64,000 nt of DNA from Pseudomonas cannabina (GTDB lineage Bacteria > Pseudomonadota > Gammaproteobacteria > Pseudomonadales > Pseudomonadaceae). The position numbers and the translations under genes were made by a program. Below are positions 54,769-64,000 of the stretch, in pieces. The first letter of the stretch is position 1. Every line of letters begins with the position of its first letter. The notes beneath the pieces are model-generated. The model searched no databases and was not told where the DNA came from. It saw only the letters and a program-made list of their open reading frames with translations. The stretch is taken from the NCBI RefSeq assembly GCF_900100365.1, contig NZ_FNKU01000001.1, forward strand, positions 1,674,001 through 1,738,000, given 5' to 3'.

Positions 54769-57171
54769 ATGCCTGCAGTTTCTCCTTACCGTTTGCGTCC
54801 GCTGTTGCGTTTCAGTCTGTTGCTGACCCTGAGCTCCAGTCCGCTGTTCGTGTCGACCAGTTGGGCCGACACCGCGAGCAGGCGCGCCTATGAAGTACCG
54901 GCTGGCACCCTGAGTGCCGCACTGACCCGCTTCGCCGGGCTGGCCGGGGTCAACCTGTCCGTCGACCCCTCGTTGGTGAACGGACGCAACAGCGCCGGGC
55001 TGTCGGGCGACTTCGCAGTCGAAGAAGGCTTTGCGCGGCTGCTGCAGGGCAGCGGTCTGCAACTGGTGTCGGTCGGCGATCAGGCCTATACGCTGATCCC
55101 CGCCGTGCAGAGCTCGAGCATGCAGTTGGCGCCGACTTCGATTGTCGGTGACGGCGGTTCGACTGACGGTCAGGAATACGCAGGTGGTCAGGTGGCACGC
55201 AAAGGCTCGCAAGGGATGCTTGGCTCGCGGGATTTCATGGAAACCCCGTTCAGCATGACCACCTACACCAAGGACGCCGTGAAAAACCAGCAGGCCCGGA
55301 CGCTGGGAGACCTGATCGCCAGCGACCCCTCGGTGCGCTCTACCAACCCGGCGGGCGGGCGTTACGAACAGTTCACCATCCGTGGTTTCAGCCTGTTCAA
55401 CAGCGACGTTTCCTACAACGGCCTTTACGGCATTCTGCCCACCTACACGATCGACATGGAAATGGCCGAGCGGGTGGACATCCTCAAAGGCCCGAGCCAG
55501 ATGATCAATGGCATTTCGCCGCGTGGCAGTGTCGGCGGCGGGATCAACGTGGTGCCGAAACGGGCGACCGACAAGCCCATCACCGAATTCACCACCAGCT
55601 ATGCCTCCAAAGGGCAGGTCGGTGCGGCGGTGGACGTGGCTCGCCGGTTCGGTGAGGACGACAAGTTCGGTATTCGCTTCAACGGCGTGAAGCAGTCTGG
55701 CGACACCGAATGGGATCATCAGAGCGTTGATCGTGACATGGCCGTGCTGGGCCTGGATTTCCGTGGTGAGCGCCTGCGCCTGTCGACCGATATCGGCCAC
55801 ACCGAACGCGACACCGATGCGCCGCAGGAACGCGTGCAGGTCGGTGCCAATGCCAAAGTGCCGAACGCCAACGATGTGCGCGACAACTACGCGCAGGCCT
55901 GGAGCAAGGCGCGCACCCGGGACACCTTCGGTGCGGTGAATGCCGAATACGACGTCAATGACTCGGTCATGCTCTACGGCGGTGTCGGCGCTCGTAAAAG
56001 CAACCATGATTTCCTGCGCCATGCGGTGTCGGTGACCAACAATGCCGGCGACTTCAGCGTCCAGCCGCGCGACTTTACCCGTGACGAAAACGTCCGCACG
56101 GCCAACGCCGGGGTGCGCAACTGGTTCCATACCGGACCGGTCAGCCACGAGGTCAATCTGGCCGCCAGCTATTTCTACATGGACTTCGAAAACGGCGGCG
56201 CGCGCTATGCGGCCTCGCCCAGCAACCTGTACGACCCGATCGAGACGCCGACACCCCGTAACCCGACTCGCCAGGACGCGGAGGTCTATACCGAGAATCG
56301 CTTCACCGGCCTGGCGCTGACCGACACCATGGGCTTCTTCGATGACCGCCTGTTGTTGACACTCGGCGCCCGCTGGCAGCGGGTCAAGGTTGATGACTGG
56401 ACTGACAATGTCAAAGGCGACACGTCGTACGATGAGGAAAAGGTCTCGCCGTCAGGCGGCATTCTGTACAAGGTCACCGAAGACTTTTCGGTGTACGCCA
56501 ACTACATGGAAGGCCTGAGCCAGGGCAAGATCGCGCCGTCGACCTCGGTCAACGAAGACGAGATTTTCCCGCCGTTTGTCAGCCGTCAGGTTGAAGTCGG
56601 GGCCAAGTATGACCTGGGATCGTATGCGTTCACTGCCAGCGTGTTCCGGATCAAACAACCGGCTTACGAGACCAATGTCACCTCGCGGGTCTTCGGACCG
56701 AACGGCAAGCGGCAGAACGACGGTGTCGAGCTGACCATGTTCGGCGAACCGCTCAAGGGCTTCCGTCTGCTGGGAGGGGTGATGTACATCGACAGCGAGC
56801 TGACGCAGACCGTCAACGGCGCGTTCGATGGCAACCGTGCACCGGCCACGCCCAAATACAACGTCAACCTCGGTGCCGAATGGGATGTGCCGCAGGTCAA
56901 CGGCCTGACCCTGACCGGGCGGGGCATCTACACCAGTTCGCAGTACCTGGATCAAGCCAACAGTAAAAGTATCGATTCTTCCGAGCGTTTCGACGTAGGT
57001 GCGCGATATGCCTTCAAGGTCGATCAGAAGGACATCACGCTGCGGGCCAACATCGAGAATGTGATGGACAAGCGTTACTGGGCTTCCGCCGGAGCCTCGG
57101 ATGACAGCGAGCCCGGCCTGACGCTGTCGCCCCCCAGAACCTATCTGCTGTCAGCGACCGTCGGTTTCTGA
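54769..57171 (+). CDS. TonB-dependent siderophore receptor with signalling domain (achromobactin)
   Basis: 800 residues. Signal peptide in the first 35, then an STN signalling domain (AALTRFAGLAGVNLSVDPSL, AVEEGFARLLQGSGLQLVS) that contacts the FecR-type protein. Next come a plug domain (TLGDLIASDPSVRSTNPAGGRYEQ in parts) and a 22-strand barrel ending with Phe (TYLLSATVGF). The position in the cluster suggests ferric achromobactin as ligand. It sits 68 bp after the FecR-type gene. Confidence 0.9.
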   Translation: MPAVSPYRLRPLLRFSLLLTLSSSPLFVSTSWADTASRRAYEVPAGTLSAALTRFAGLAGVNLSVDPSLVNGRNSAGLSGDFAVEEGFARLLQGSGLQLVSVGDQAYTLIPAVQSSSMQLAPTSIVGDGGSTDGQEYAGGQVARKGSQGMLGSRDFMETPFSMTTYTKDAVKNQQARTLGDLIASDPSVRSTNPAGGRYEQFTIRGFSLFNSDVSYNGLYGILPTYTIDMEMAERVDILKGPSQMINGISPRGSVGGGINVVPKRATDKPITEFTTSYASKGQVGAAVDVARRFGEDDKFGIRFNGVKQSGDTEWDHQSVDRDMAVLGLDFRGERLRLSTDIGHTERDTDAPQERVQVGANAKVPNANDVRDNYAQAWSKARTRDTFGAVNAEYDVNDSVMLYGGVGARKSNHDFLRHAVSVTNNAGDFSVQPRDFTRDENVRTANAGVRNWFHTGPVSHEVNLAASYFYMDFENGGARYAASPSNLYDPIETPTPRNPTRQDAEVYTENRFTGLALTDTMGFFDDRLLLTLGARWQRVKVDDWTDNVKGDTSYDEEKVSPSGGILYKVTEDFSVYANYMEGLSQGKIAPSTSVNEDEIFPPFVSRQVEVGAKYDLGSYAFTASVFRIKQPAYETNVTSRVFGPNGKRQNDGVELTMFGEPLKGFRLLGGVMYIDSELTQTVNGAFDGNRAPATPKYNVNLGAEWDVPQVNGLTLTGRGIYTSSQYLDQANSKSIDSSERFDVGARYAFKVDQKDITLRANIENVMDKRYWASAGASDDSEPGLTLSPPRTYLLSATVGF

Positions 57172-57360
57172 ACACAGTTGATTGCCTGGCCCAGGGAAGG
57201 GCCGCTGACAAACGGATCAAAACCGGCCAATCCTGCATGAGGGATAACCTGTGTATCTGAATAGCTGAATAGCTGCGCACTACGCCACTTGATAAAAAGT
57301 AGCGGCAGAGGCTGTTACATACATTAAAGCGCCCATTTAGATAATGGCACTTTGAACAAT

Positions 57361-57384
57361 CCCAATAAAACATTGGGGCTTTAG
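57361..57384 (+). terminator. Weak Rho-independent terminator
   Basis: CCCAAT pairs with ATTGGG across AAAAC, followed by GCTTTAG. It lies about 190 bp after the receptor gene. The rest of 57172-57500 holds the Fur box given separately and no gene. Confidence 0.45.
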
Positions 57385-57458
57385 AGTGCCTGTACACTTA
57401 TGGATTTCTTATTTTATTTTCATGTTTTTTTCGACGCAACAGGTTGCACTTTTGGCTA

Positions 57459-57477
57459 AATGATAATAGTTTGCATC
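57459..57477. promoter_or_regulatory. Candidate Fur box upstream of acsF
   Basis: AATGATAATAGTTTGCATC matches 15 of 19 positions of the Fur palindrome AATGATAATnATTATCATT; the left half is perfect. It lies 24 bp before the acsF start. Confidence 0.55.
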
Positions 57478-57500
57478 TCGAACTTAGCGAGGGTTAACAG

Positions 57501-58874
57501 ATGTTGAATGATGGCTTATTGCACTCTACTACGTCGCAGAAAACCAATGCCAATTATCTGGATCGACAGAGCAAGTTTGAATCCAATGTGCGAAGTTATC
57601 CGCGCAAGTTGCCACTGGCAATTGCCAAAGCTCATGGCGTCTGGGTAACCGATGTTGAAGGGACTACTTATCTCGACTGTCTGGCCGGTGCCGGCACGCT
57701 GGCATTGGGTCATAACCATGAAGCGATCATGGCCAGCCTCGACAGCTTTCTGACCTCGGGCATGCCGATGCATACCCTGGACCTGACCACCGCCGTCAAG
57801 GATGCCTTCAGTGAAACCCTGCTGAGTCTGTTGCCGGGGCAAGGGCGCGATTACTGCCTGCAATTCTGTGGCCCGTCCGGTGCCGATGCTGTCGAGGCCG
57901 CAATCAAACTGGCCAAGACCGCGACCGGTCGCCATAACGTCATCAGCTTTTCCGGCGCGTACCACGGCATGACCCACGGCGCGTTGGCGCTGACCGGCAA
58001 CACCGCGCCGAAAGATGCCGTCGCCAACCTGATGCCCGGCGTGCAGTTCCTGCCGTACCCGCACGAATACCGTTGCCCATTGGGCATTGGCGGCGAGACT
58101 GGAATCGAAGCGCTGAGTTACTACTTCACGCAGTTCATCGAAGACGTCGAAAGCGGCGTGTCGCTGCCAGCGGCGGTTATTCTCGAGGCCGTGCAGGGCG
58201 AGGGTGGCGTCAACCCTGCGCCGACCGCGTGGTTGCAGCAAATACGCGAAGTAACCCGCAAGCACGGCATTTTGCTGATTCTCGATGAAGTGCAGGCCGG
58301 CTTCGGCCGCACCGGCAAGATGTTCGCTTTCGAGCACGCCGGGATCGAACCCGACATCATCGTCATGTCCAAAGCGGTCGGTGGTGGTCTGCCGCTGGCA
58401 GTGCTCGGCTTCAAACGCGAGTTCGACGCCTGGTCGCCGGGCAATCATGCGGGCACCTTCCGTGGCAATCAGATGGCGATGGCCACCGGTCTTGCGACGC
58501 TTGAAGTCTTGCAACGGCAGAACCTCGCCGGCCAGGCCGCGAAACGCGGGCAGTGGCTCAAGGAGCAGCTGCACGGCCTGCAACAGCGCTATCCGGCCAT
58601 GGGTCAGGTGCGTGGACGCGGGCTGATGCTGGGTATCGAAATCGTCGACGAGCGCAAGCCAGCCGACCGCCTCGGCAGCTTCCCGACCGATCCGGAACTG
58701 GCGGTGGTCATTCAACAGCACTGCTTCAAACAGGGACTGTTGCTTGAGCGCGGTGGGCGCAACGGTAACGTGATCCGGCTGTTACCGCCACTGATCATTA
58801 CCGAAGAGCAATGCCAACTGGTCGTTCAACGATTTGAAGAAGCACTCAAGGCCGCGTTGATTCAACTGCGCTGA
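57501..58874 (+). CDS. acsF: L-2,4-diaminobutyrate:2-oxoglutarate aminotransferase (achromobactin)
   Basis: 457 residues, class III aminotransferase. [28 protein letters not shown] in parts, [40 protein letters not shown] in parts, PLP Lys near 291 ([11 protein letters not shown]) and [11 protein letters not shown]. It makes diaminobutyrate from aspartate semialdehyde and glutamate, the building block attached to citrate in achromobactin. It is first of the biosynthetic operon after a Fur box. Confidence 0.9.
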   Translation: MLNDGLLHSTTSQKTNANYLDRQSKFESNVRSYPRKLPLAIAKAHGVWVTDVEGTTYLDCLAGAGTLALGHNHEAIMASLDSFLTSGMPMHTLDLTTAVKDAFSETLLSLLPGQGRDYCLQFCGPSGADAVEAAIKLAKTATGRHNVISFSGAYHGMTHGALALTGNTAPKDAVANLMPGVQFLPYPHEYRCPLGIGGETGIEALSYYFTQFIEDVESGVSLPAAVILEAVQGEGGVNPAPTAWLQQIREVTRKHGILLILDEVQAGFGRTGKMFAFEHAGIEPDIIVMSKAVGGGLPLAVLGFKREFDAWSPGNHAGTFRGNQMAMATGLATLEVLQRQNLAGQAAKRGQWLKEQLHGLQQRYPAMGQVRGRGLMLGIEIVDERKPADRLGSFPTDPELAVVIQQHCFKQGLLLERGGRNGNVIRLLPPLIITEEQCQLVVQRFEEALKAALIQLR

Positions 58875-59091
58875 TTCAATTACGTCAATAAGTACGCCAC
58901 CGCGTGATCAGCAAAGTGAAATTGAATCAGAACTTTCGATGAACAGACAGCGCGACTGCGCTGAGGGCTTATCGGCAATTTTTTGCCCGGCAACGCCCGC
59001 AGAAAGTTTGGCTGTTATGTGGCAGACATTGAAATCAGTACCTGTTACCGCGCCATTAAAACAGTAAGCGTATAGCGACTGTGGAGCAGAC

Positions 59092-60876
59092 ATGACTAAT
59101 ACCGATCGCACCGTTTTATCCAACATGGTGAGCGAGCTGGCGACGACACGTGCCTTACTCAATTGCCTGATCAAGGAATTCGCCCTGCCTGAAAACTGCC
59201 TCCAATACACGTGGCCGCAAGACACGCAGGGCATTGCGCCAGGCAGTTTTGTCGACGGCGGACACTGGAAAGGCATTCCACTGACCATCAGCCTGCCCAA
59301 TCAACAGCAGTTCTTTGTGCTGGTGGATCGCCAGGACCGCCTGGGCAGTCACCGCTACCTTTCCGATGTCTACGCTCGCCATGGTCAGGGCACGTGGCGT
59401 TGCCTGGCATTTCCGGAGTTTGCCCGTCAGTTGCTGACGGCGTGTGAGCACATGACCCGCGCCAGCAACGACGAACTGCTGGATCAGGTGCTGCAAAGCC
59501 AGCACCTGACCGCTGCCATCGTCGCGCATAACATGACCGGTCAGCACCCGGCACCGCTGAGCGGCTATCTGGCCAGCGAGCAGGGCTTGTGGTTCGGCCA
59601 CCCCAACCACCCGGCGCCCAAGGCACGTCTGTGGCCTGCTCACCTGGCTCAGGAAACCTACGCGCCGGAGTTTCAGGCGCAGACCGCGCTGCACCTGTTT
59701 GAAGTGCCGCTGGAGGGCTTGCGTATCACCGCCAATGGTTTGAGCGAAGCAGAGGTGATGGCCGGCTTCGCCGATCAGTCCCGGGCTCGACCCGGGTATG
59801 CGTTGATCTGTATGCACCCGGTGCAGGCGCAGTTGTTCATGCAGGATCGCCGCGTGCAGCGTCTGCTCGAACTGGGCGAGATCGCAGACCTGGGCGCCAG
59901 CGGCCTACTGGCCAGCCCGACAGCTTCGATGCGCACCTGGTACATCGAAGGTCACGACTATTTCATCAAGGGCTCGCTGAACGTGCGCATTACCAACTGT
60001 GTCAGGAAGAACGCCTGGTACGAGCTGGAAAGCACATTGATCATCGACGACCTGTTTCAGCGCTTGCAGCAGAACTGCCCGGAGACGCTCGGCGGCCTGT
60101 CGACGGTTGCCGAACCCGGCTCGATGAGCTGGGCCCCCAAAGGCGCCACTGAGGCAGACGGCCACTGGTTCCGTGAGCAGACCGGGGCGATTCTGCGGGA
60201 AAACTTCTGCCGCCGTTCCGGCGCTGATTGCAGCGTGATGGCCGGCACCCTGTTCGCACGTGATTTGCGTTCAAAGCCGCTGGTGCACGATTTCCTTCAG
60301 CGTTTCAAAGGCAGCGAGCTGGAAGACGACGACCTGATCGACTGGTTCGACGCGTATCAGGCCTTGCTGCTGCGCCCGGTCATGGCGCTGTTCTTCAACC
60401 ACGGCATCGTGATGGAGCCGCACCTGCAGAACGCGGTAGTGATTCACGATAACGGCCAGCCACAGCAGTTGCTGTTGCGCGACTTCGAAGGCGTCAAGCT
60501 GACCGACGAGCTGGGTATCGACGCCATTCAGGTCGGCCTGCACCCTCGGGTGCGTCAGTCGCTACTCTACAGCCGCGAACAGGGCTGGAGCCGCATAACC
60601 TACTGCCTGCTGATCAACAACCTGTCCGAAGCCGTGCTGGCCCTGAGCTGGGAACGCCCGCATCTGGCAGCGCTGATGTGGCAAAAAGTCGAGCAGCAAC
60701 TGCGGCGCATACGCGAAGAACTGGTGCTGTCTGCGCCAGAGCTGGACGCGCTGATTGCCGGCCAGCCGATTGCCTGCAAGACCAACCTCAAGGTGCGCCT
60801 GGCCGCCAAGGCCGACCGGGAGGCCAATTATGTGCGCCTGGCGTCACCGTGGAGCACGGAGGCGCGTTATGCATAA
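59092..60876 (+). CDS. acsD: NRPS-independent siderophore synthetase AcsD
   Basis: 594 residues, IucA/IucC family plus FhuF-like C-terminus. HPVQAQLFMQ, SLNVRITNCVRKN and RDFEGVKLTDELG are typical ATP- and citrate-binding motifs of NIS synthetases. AcsD activates citrate as an adenylate and joins it to L-serine in achromobactin synthesis. It overlaps acsE by 8 bp. Confidence 0.92.
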   Translation: MTNTDRTVLSNMVSELATTRALLNCLIKEFALPENCLQYTWPQDTQGIAPGSFVDGGHWKGIPLTISLPNQQQFFVLVDRQDRLGSHRYLSDVYARHGQGTWRCLAFPEFARQLLTACEHMTRASNDELLDQVLQSQHLTAAIVAHNMTGQHPAPLSGYLASEQGLWFGHPNHPAPKARLWPAHLAQETYAPEFQAQTALHLFEVPLEGLRITANGLSEAEVMAGFADQSRARPGYALICMHPVQAQLFMQDRRVQRLLELGEIADLGASGLLASPTASMRTWYIEGHDYFIKGSLNVRITNCVRKNAWYELESTLIIDDLFQRLQQNCPETLGGLSTVAEPGSMSWAPKGATEADGHWFREQTGAILRENFCRRSGADCSVMAGTLFARDLRSKPLVHDFLQRFKGSELEDDDLIDWFDAYQALLLRPVMALFFNHGIVMEPHLQNAVVIHDNGQPQQLLLRDFEGVKLTDELGIDAIQVGLHPRVRQSLLYSREQGWSRITYCLLINNLSEAVLALSWERPHLAALMWQKVEQQLRRIREELVLSAPELDALIAGQPIACKTNLKVRLAAKADREANYVRLASPWSTEARYA

Positions 60877-62077
60877 GGTGCCGGAAACCGTACTAGCGGC
60901 CATTCACGAGGCCCGTGCTCTTGAAAGCGATCCGCTGGCCGCGTTTATCTACGATCTGGACGCGCTGCAACAGCATGTGAGCGAAGTCATGGCGGCGCTG
61001 CCGGCTGGCGTGGAGCTGTATTACGCGATCAAGGCCAACAGCGAAGCGCTGATGCTGGAAACCCTGGCGCCGCTGGTCAGCGGCTTCGAAATCTCTTCAG
61101 GCGGCGAGATCGAACGGGTCATGGCCTGTCCGACGTGCAAGCCGTATGTGTTTTCCGGCCCCGGCAAACTCGACTCGGACCTGCGCTCGGCGCTGCTCAA
61201 CAAGGTCGAAGCCGTTCACCTGGAAAGCCTCAACGAAATCCAGCGCCTGCAACATCTGGCGGAAGAAGCAGAACGCGTGCAGCCGGTGTTCATCCGCATC
61301 AATCCACAACTGCCGGCAGCACAATCGAGCAAGCTGGCAATGGCCGGCACCGCGACCCCGTTCGGCATCGATGAAGCAGATCTGGCCGACGCCCTGCGCC
61401 TTGTGGACAGCGCCACGCACCTGACGCTCAAAGGGTTCCATGTGCACGCCATGTCGCATCAGATGTCGGTGGAGCGCCACGAGCAACTGCTGGATTTTTA
61501 CCTGCAACGCTGGCAGGCATGGAAAGCGCTGGCCCGTTACCCTGAGCAACTGACCCATTTCAACGTCGGCGGCGGCATTGGCGTCGATTACCTGAACAAT
61601 CCGCAATTCGACTGGCAGCGCCTGTGTCGCTACCTGGAAAAACGCTTGGGCGAGCAGCCTGATGCGCCGATCCTGCGCTTCGAGCCGGGACGCTTCATCA
61701 GTGCGTATTGCGGCTATTACGTCATTGAGGTGCTGGACCGCAAAACCAGTCACGGCGAGCATTTTCTGGTCTGCCGGGGCGGTACGCACCAGTTCCGCCT
61801 GCCGGTTGCGCAGGGCCACGATCATCCGGTTATCCACTTGCCGAGCGTACCACCAATCGCTGCATCGCCGGAAAAGGCCTACACCGTTGTCGGTCAGTTG
61901 TGTACGCCCAAGGACGTGCTGAGCCGCCGTCAGCCCTTCAAAGACGTGAGCATCGGCGACCTGCTGGTCCTGCCAATGGCGGGTGCTTATGGCTACAACA
62001 TCTCGCACGCCGACTTTCTGTGCCATCCCAGACCGGCACAGCACTTCGTGCGCAACGGCGAACGGGTCAGCCAATGA
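60869..62077 (+). CDS. acsE: PLP-dependent decarboxylase AcsE
   Basis: 402 residues; the ATG within the acsD end is chosen. Alanine-racemase-like barrel with the PLP Lys near 55 (YYAIKANSE), GFHVHAMSHQMS, NVGGGIGVDY, EPGRFISAYCGYYV and C-terminal PMAGAYGYNIS. It belongs to the ornithine/DAP/arginine decarboxylase group. It decarboxylates the O-citryl-serine intermediate to O-citryl-ethanolamine. Ends overlapping the next gene by ATGA. Confidence 0.9.
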   Translation: MHKVPETVLAAIHEARALESDPLAAFIYDLDALQQHVSEVMAALPAGVELYYAIKANSEALMLETLAPLVSGFEISSGGEIERVMACPTCKPYVFSGPGKLDSDLRSALLNKVEAVHLESLNEIQRLQHLAEEAERVQPVFIRINPQLPAAQSSKLAMAGTATPFGIDEADLADALRLVDSATHLTLKGFHVHAMSHQMSVERHEQLLDFYLQRWQAWKALARYPEQLTHFNVGGGIGVDYLNNPQFDWQRLCRYLEKRLGEQPDAPILRFEPGRFISAYCGYYVIEVLDRKTSHGEHFLVCRGGTHQFRLPVAQGHDHPVIHLPSVPPIAASPEKAYTVVGQLCTPKDVLSRRQPFKDVSIGDLLVLPMAGAYGYNISHADFLCHPRPAQHFVRNGERVSQ

Positions 62078-63480
62078 GTGTGAAGGTTCCACGCAGTTGG
62101 GTGGTGATCAACGTGCTGCTCGGCACGCTGACGGTCAGCCTCAGCAACAGTTCGCTCAACCCGGCGCTGCCGACGTTCATGGAGGCGTTTCAGATCGGCC
62201 CGCTGCTGGCCACCTGGATCGTTGCAGGCTTCATGACCAGCATGGGCATGACCATGCCGCTGACCAGTTTTCTCAGCCAGCGAATCGGCCGCAAACGCCT
62301 GTACCTGTGGGGTGTAGCGCTGTTTGTCGGCGGCTCGTTGCTGGGCGCGCTGGCCAGTTCCATCGCCTTGGTCATCACGGCGCGAGTGGTGCAGGGCGTG
62401 GCCAGCGGGCTGATGATCCCCCTGTCGCTGGCGATCATCTTCTCGGTGTACGAAAAGCATGAACGGGGCAGGGTGACCGGGTTGTGGAGCGCAGCAGTGA
62501 TGCTCGCTCCGGCGCTGGGTCCGCTGTGCGGCAGCCTGTTGCTGGAGTGGTTCAGCTGGCGCTCGCTGTTCCTCATGAACGTGCCCATCGGCCTGCTGGC
62601 GTTGCTGCTGGGCATCGGCGTGCTGCCAGACTCGGAGCCTGCCGAGCGCAAGCCGTTCGACCTGATCGGCTACCTGCTGATTGCGTCGGGCATCGGCCTG
62701 CTGATGATTGCCATCAGCCGCATGCATCACGCCCAGGCGCTGCTCGATCCGTTCAATCAGGCCATGGTGCTGGTCGCCTTGGCCTGCCTGATCGCTTTTG
62801 TGCGGGTGGAACTGCGCCGTGAAGCGCCGCTGCTCAATCTGCGCCTGTTCAACCTGCGCGGTTACCGGTTAAGCGTGATCATCGCCGTGGTGCAATCGGT
62901 GGGTATGTTCGAGTGCCTGGTGCTACTGCCGCTGCTGGTCCAGACCGTGCTGGGTTACAACCCGATCTGGACCGGTCTGGCACTGCTGTGTACCGCTGCG
63001 TTTGCCAGCCTGTTCGGGCAGTGGGGCGGCAAGGCGCTGGACCGCCACGGCCCGCGCACGGTGGTGGCCATCGGTTTGTTGCTTACCGGGCTGGCCACGC
63101 TGGCACTGGGCATGCTCAACGCCCATGCATCGATCGGCGTGGTGTTCGTGCTGATGATGGTGCGTGGCGCAGGCCTCGGGCTTTCCTACATGCCGGTGAC
63201 CACGGCGGGGCTGAATGCCTTGCCCGAACCGATGGTCACGCAGGGCGCCGCGATGAACAACATCTCCCGCCGTCTGGTCGCGTCGCTGGCCATTGTCATC
63301 GCCTCACTCTGGCTGGAATTTCGCCTCAATAGCGCAGGGCCGCTCGCCACGCCGTCGGCCATCAGCGAAGTATTTATCGTCACCGGCGTGCTAATCCTGC
63401 TGGCGTTGCCCTGTGCGTGGCGCTTCCCCCTTAACGACGAGCGCGCCGAGGCCCAGCCCGACGCGGTCGAACCCCGATAA
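62074..63480 (+). CDS. MFS exporter of the achromobactin cluster (YhcA-like)
   Basis: 468 residues, about fourteen membrane segments, DHA2 drug:proton antiporter type. LNPALPTFMEAFQIGP, RRIGRKRLYLWGVALFVGGS-like motif A, RVVQGVASGLMIPLS and GPLCGSLLLEWFSWRSLFLMN (motif C region). In Dickeya the gene at this place is yhcA, supposed to export achromobactin. Translationally coupled to acsE. Confidence 0.85.
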   Translation: MSVKVPRSWVVINVLLGTLTVSLSNSSLNPALPTFMEAFQIGPLLATWIVAGFMTSMGMTMPLTSFLSQRIGRKRLYLWGVALFVGGSLLGALASSIALVITARVVQGVASGLMIPLSLAIIFSVYEKHERGRVTGLWSAAVMLAPALGPLCGSLLLEWFSWRSLFLMNVPIGLLALLLGIGVLPDSEPAERKPFDLIGYLLIASGIGLLMIAISRMHHAQALLDPFNQAMVLVALACLIAFVRVELRREAPLLNLRLFNLRGYRLSVIIAVVQSVGMFECLVLLPLLVQTVLGYNPIWTGLALLCTAAFASLFGQWGGKALDRHGPRTVVAIGLLLTGLATLALGMLNAHASIGVVFVLMMVRGAGLGLSYMPVTTAGLNALPEPMVTQGAAMNNISRRLVASLAIVIASLWLEFRLNSAGPLATPSAISEVFIVTGVLILLALPCAWRFPLNDERAEAQPDAVEPR

Positions 63481-63501
63481 TTTCTCCTTCGAGGTATGAA
63501 C

Positions 63502-64000
63502 ATGGCGACTCCTTTACCGCTGCAACGTCACGCTGCTTCACCCACAACAGCCACCGGTGACTGGCTGGCTGCTATCGACATCGCGCGTTACGAAAAAGTA
63601 CAGCGCCGGGTCATCGGGCAATTGCTGCAAACCCTGCTGTATGAAGCCGCGCTGCCTTACCGTTGTGAACCACTGGGCGAGCATCTGCATCGTTTCAGCG
63701 TGCCGCTCGGAGATGGCGTGGAGTACCGCTGCAATGGTCTGCTCAGCACCAGTTTCGAGCTGATCCGGCTGGATCACGCCAGCCTTGAACGCGTCGACAG
63801 CGCGGGCCAGCGCTCGACGCCGGACCTGCACCTGGCGTTGACCGAAGTGCTCGCGCCGTTCAAGGACAGTCCGCACTTGGCGCGCTTCATTCAGGAAATC
63901 GAGCAGACCCAGCTCAAGGACCTGCAAGCGCGCAATCAGGGTTATAAACCTGCCATGCCAGCCCACGAACTGGACGTGGATGCGCTGGAGCAGCACTTCA
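63502..64000 (+). CDS. acsC: NRPS-independent siderophore synthetase AcsC, 5' part
   Basis: 166 codons up to the window edge, open at the right. GAGG lies six to seven bases before the ATG. It begins MATPLPLQRHA and continues WLAAIDIARYEKVQRRVIGQ, YRCNGLLSTSFELIRLD and HLALTEVLAPF, the N-terminal pattern of IucA/IucC-type synthetases. In Dickeya AcsC couples diaminobutyrate to the citrate intermediate. Order acsF-acsD-acsE-yhcA-acsC fits the known cluster; acsB and acsA should follow outside. Confidence 0.85.
   Translation, partial: MATPLPLQRHAASPTTATGDWLAAIDIARYEKVQRRVIGQLLQTLLYEAALPYRCEPLGEHLHRFSVPLGDGVEYRCNGLLSTSFELIRLDHASLERVDSAGQRSTPDLHLALTEVLAPFKDSPHLARFIQEIEQTQLKDLQARNQGYKPAMPAHELDVDALEQHF

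Noticed and set aside
54751..56148. 465-codon open frame on the minus strand
   Set aside because: Shadow of the TonB receptor gene; no ribosome site, no recognisable protein, and the receptor frame is clearly coding.

Overview
The window looks like chromosomal DNA of the Pseudomonas syringae species complex. Codon use is GC-rich and pseudomonad-like. The gene content (vanillate demethylase, LOV-domain histidine kinase, arn lipid A operon, MacAB-type exporter of the syringafactin type, achromobactin cluster) is what I would expect in that group. No tRNA, rRNA or CRISPR array was seen.

Layout: (1) 1-9.6 kb is a catabolic and sensory stretch. It holds a small nested repeat element, a yellow/royal-jelly-type secreted protein, a quinol-monooxygenase-like protein, a glucarate dehydratase with MFS transporter and divergent LysR regulator, and a GGDEF-EAL protein. 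(2) 9.6-15 kb holds vanR, vanB and vanA with two candidate VanR operators, a LysR regulator, and a class I amidotransferase with a PuuR-like regulator. (3) 15-24 kb holds galE, a glycosyltransferase, UDP-galactopyranose mutase and a glycosidase-like gene, then a blue-light LOV histidine kinase, a membrane protein and a multiply frameshifted metallopeptidase pseudogene. (4) 25-35.3 kb holds a PMT-type glycosyltransferase split at a poly-T tract and the complete arnBCADTEF-ugd operon on the minus strand. arnA carries a one-base frameshift, and an IS5-family element sits a few bases upstream of the arnB start codon.

(5) 35.3-48.5 kb is the accessory region. It contains two identical inverted IS5-family copies, a 99-bp MITE with the same termini (a second copy lies near base 350), an IS1031-type element, an IS1182-family element, and a Tn7-like transposon. 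The transposon carries tnsA, tnsB, a short tniB/tnsC and tniQ, plus a cysteine-rich 481-residue protein that may be a target selector. Removing the insertions and one 8-bp duplication rebuilds a single open frame of 514 residues. It reads like a TnsE homologue that lost its 5' end at the IS5 copy beside arnB. The transposon's right end (...CCGACA at 48460, with TnsB-site-like repeats) lies inside a macA-type gene, of which only the last 33 codons remain. The other transposon end and the 5' part of macA are absent. An IS5-mediated deletion from the arn promoter into the transposon explains the arrangement best.

(6) 48.5-64 kb resumes core-like genes: an orphaned macB, a LuxR regulator, a coniferyl-aldehyde-dehydrogenase-like gene, and the achromobactin siderophore locus. 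That locus has a FecI-type sigma factor, FecR-type anti-sigma factor, TonB receptor with signalling domain, acsF, acsD, acsE, an MFS exporter and the 5' end of acsC. Candidate Fur boxes precede the sigma gene and acsF.

Coordinates of starts were chosen from ribosome-binding sites and operon overlaps. Family assignments rest on recognised motifs, not on database searches.
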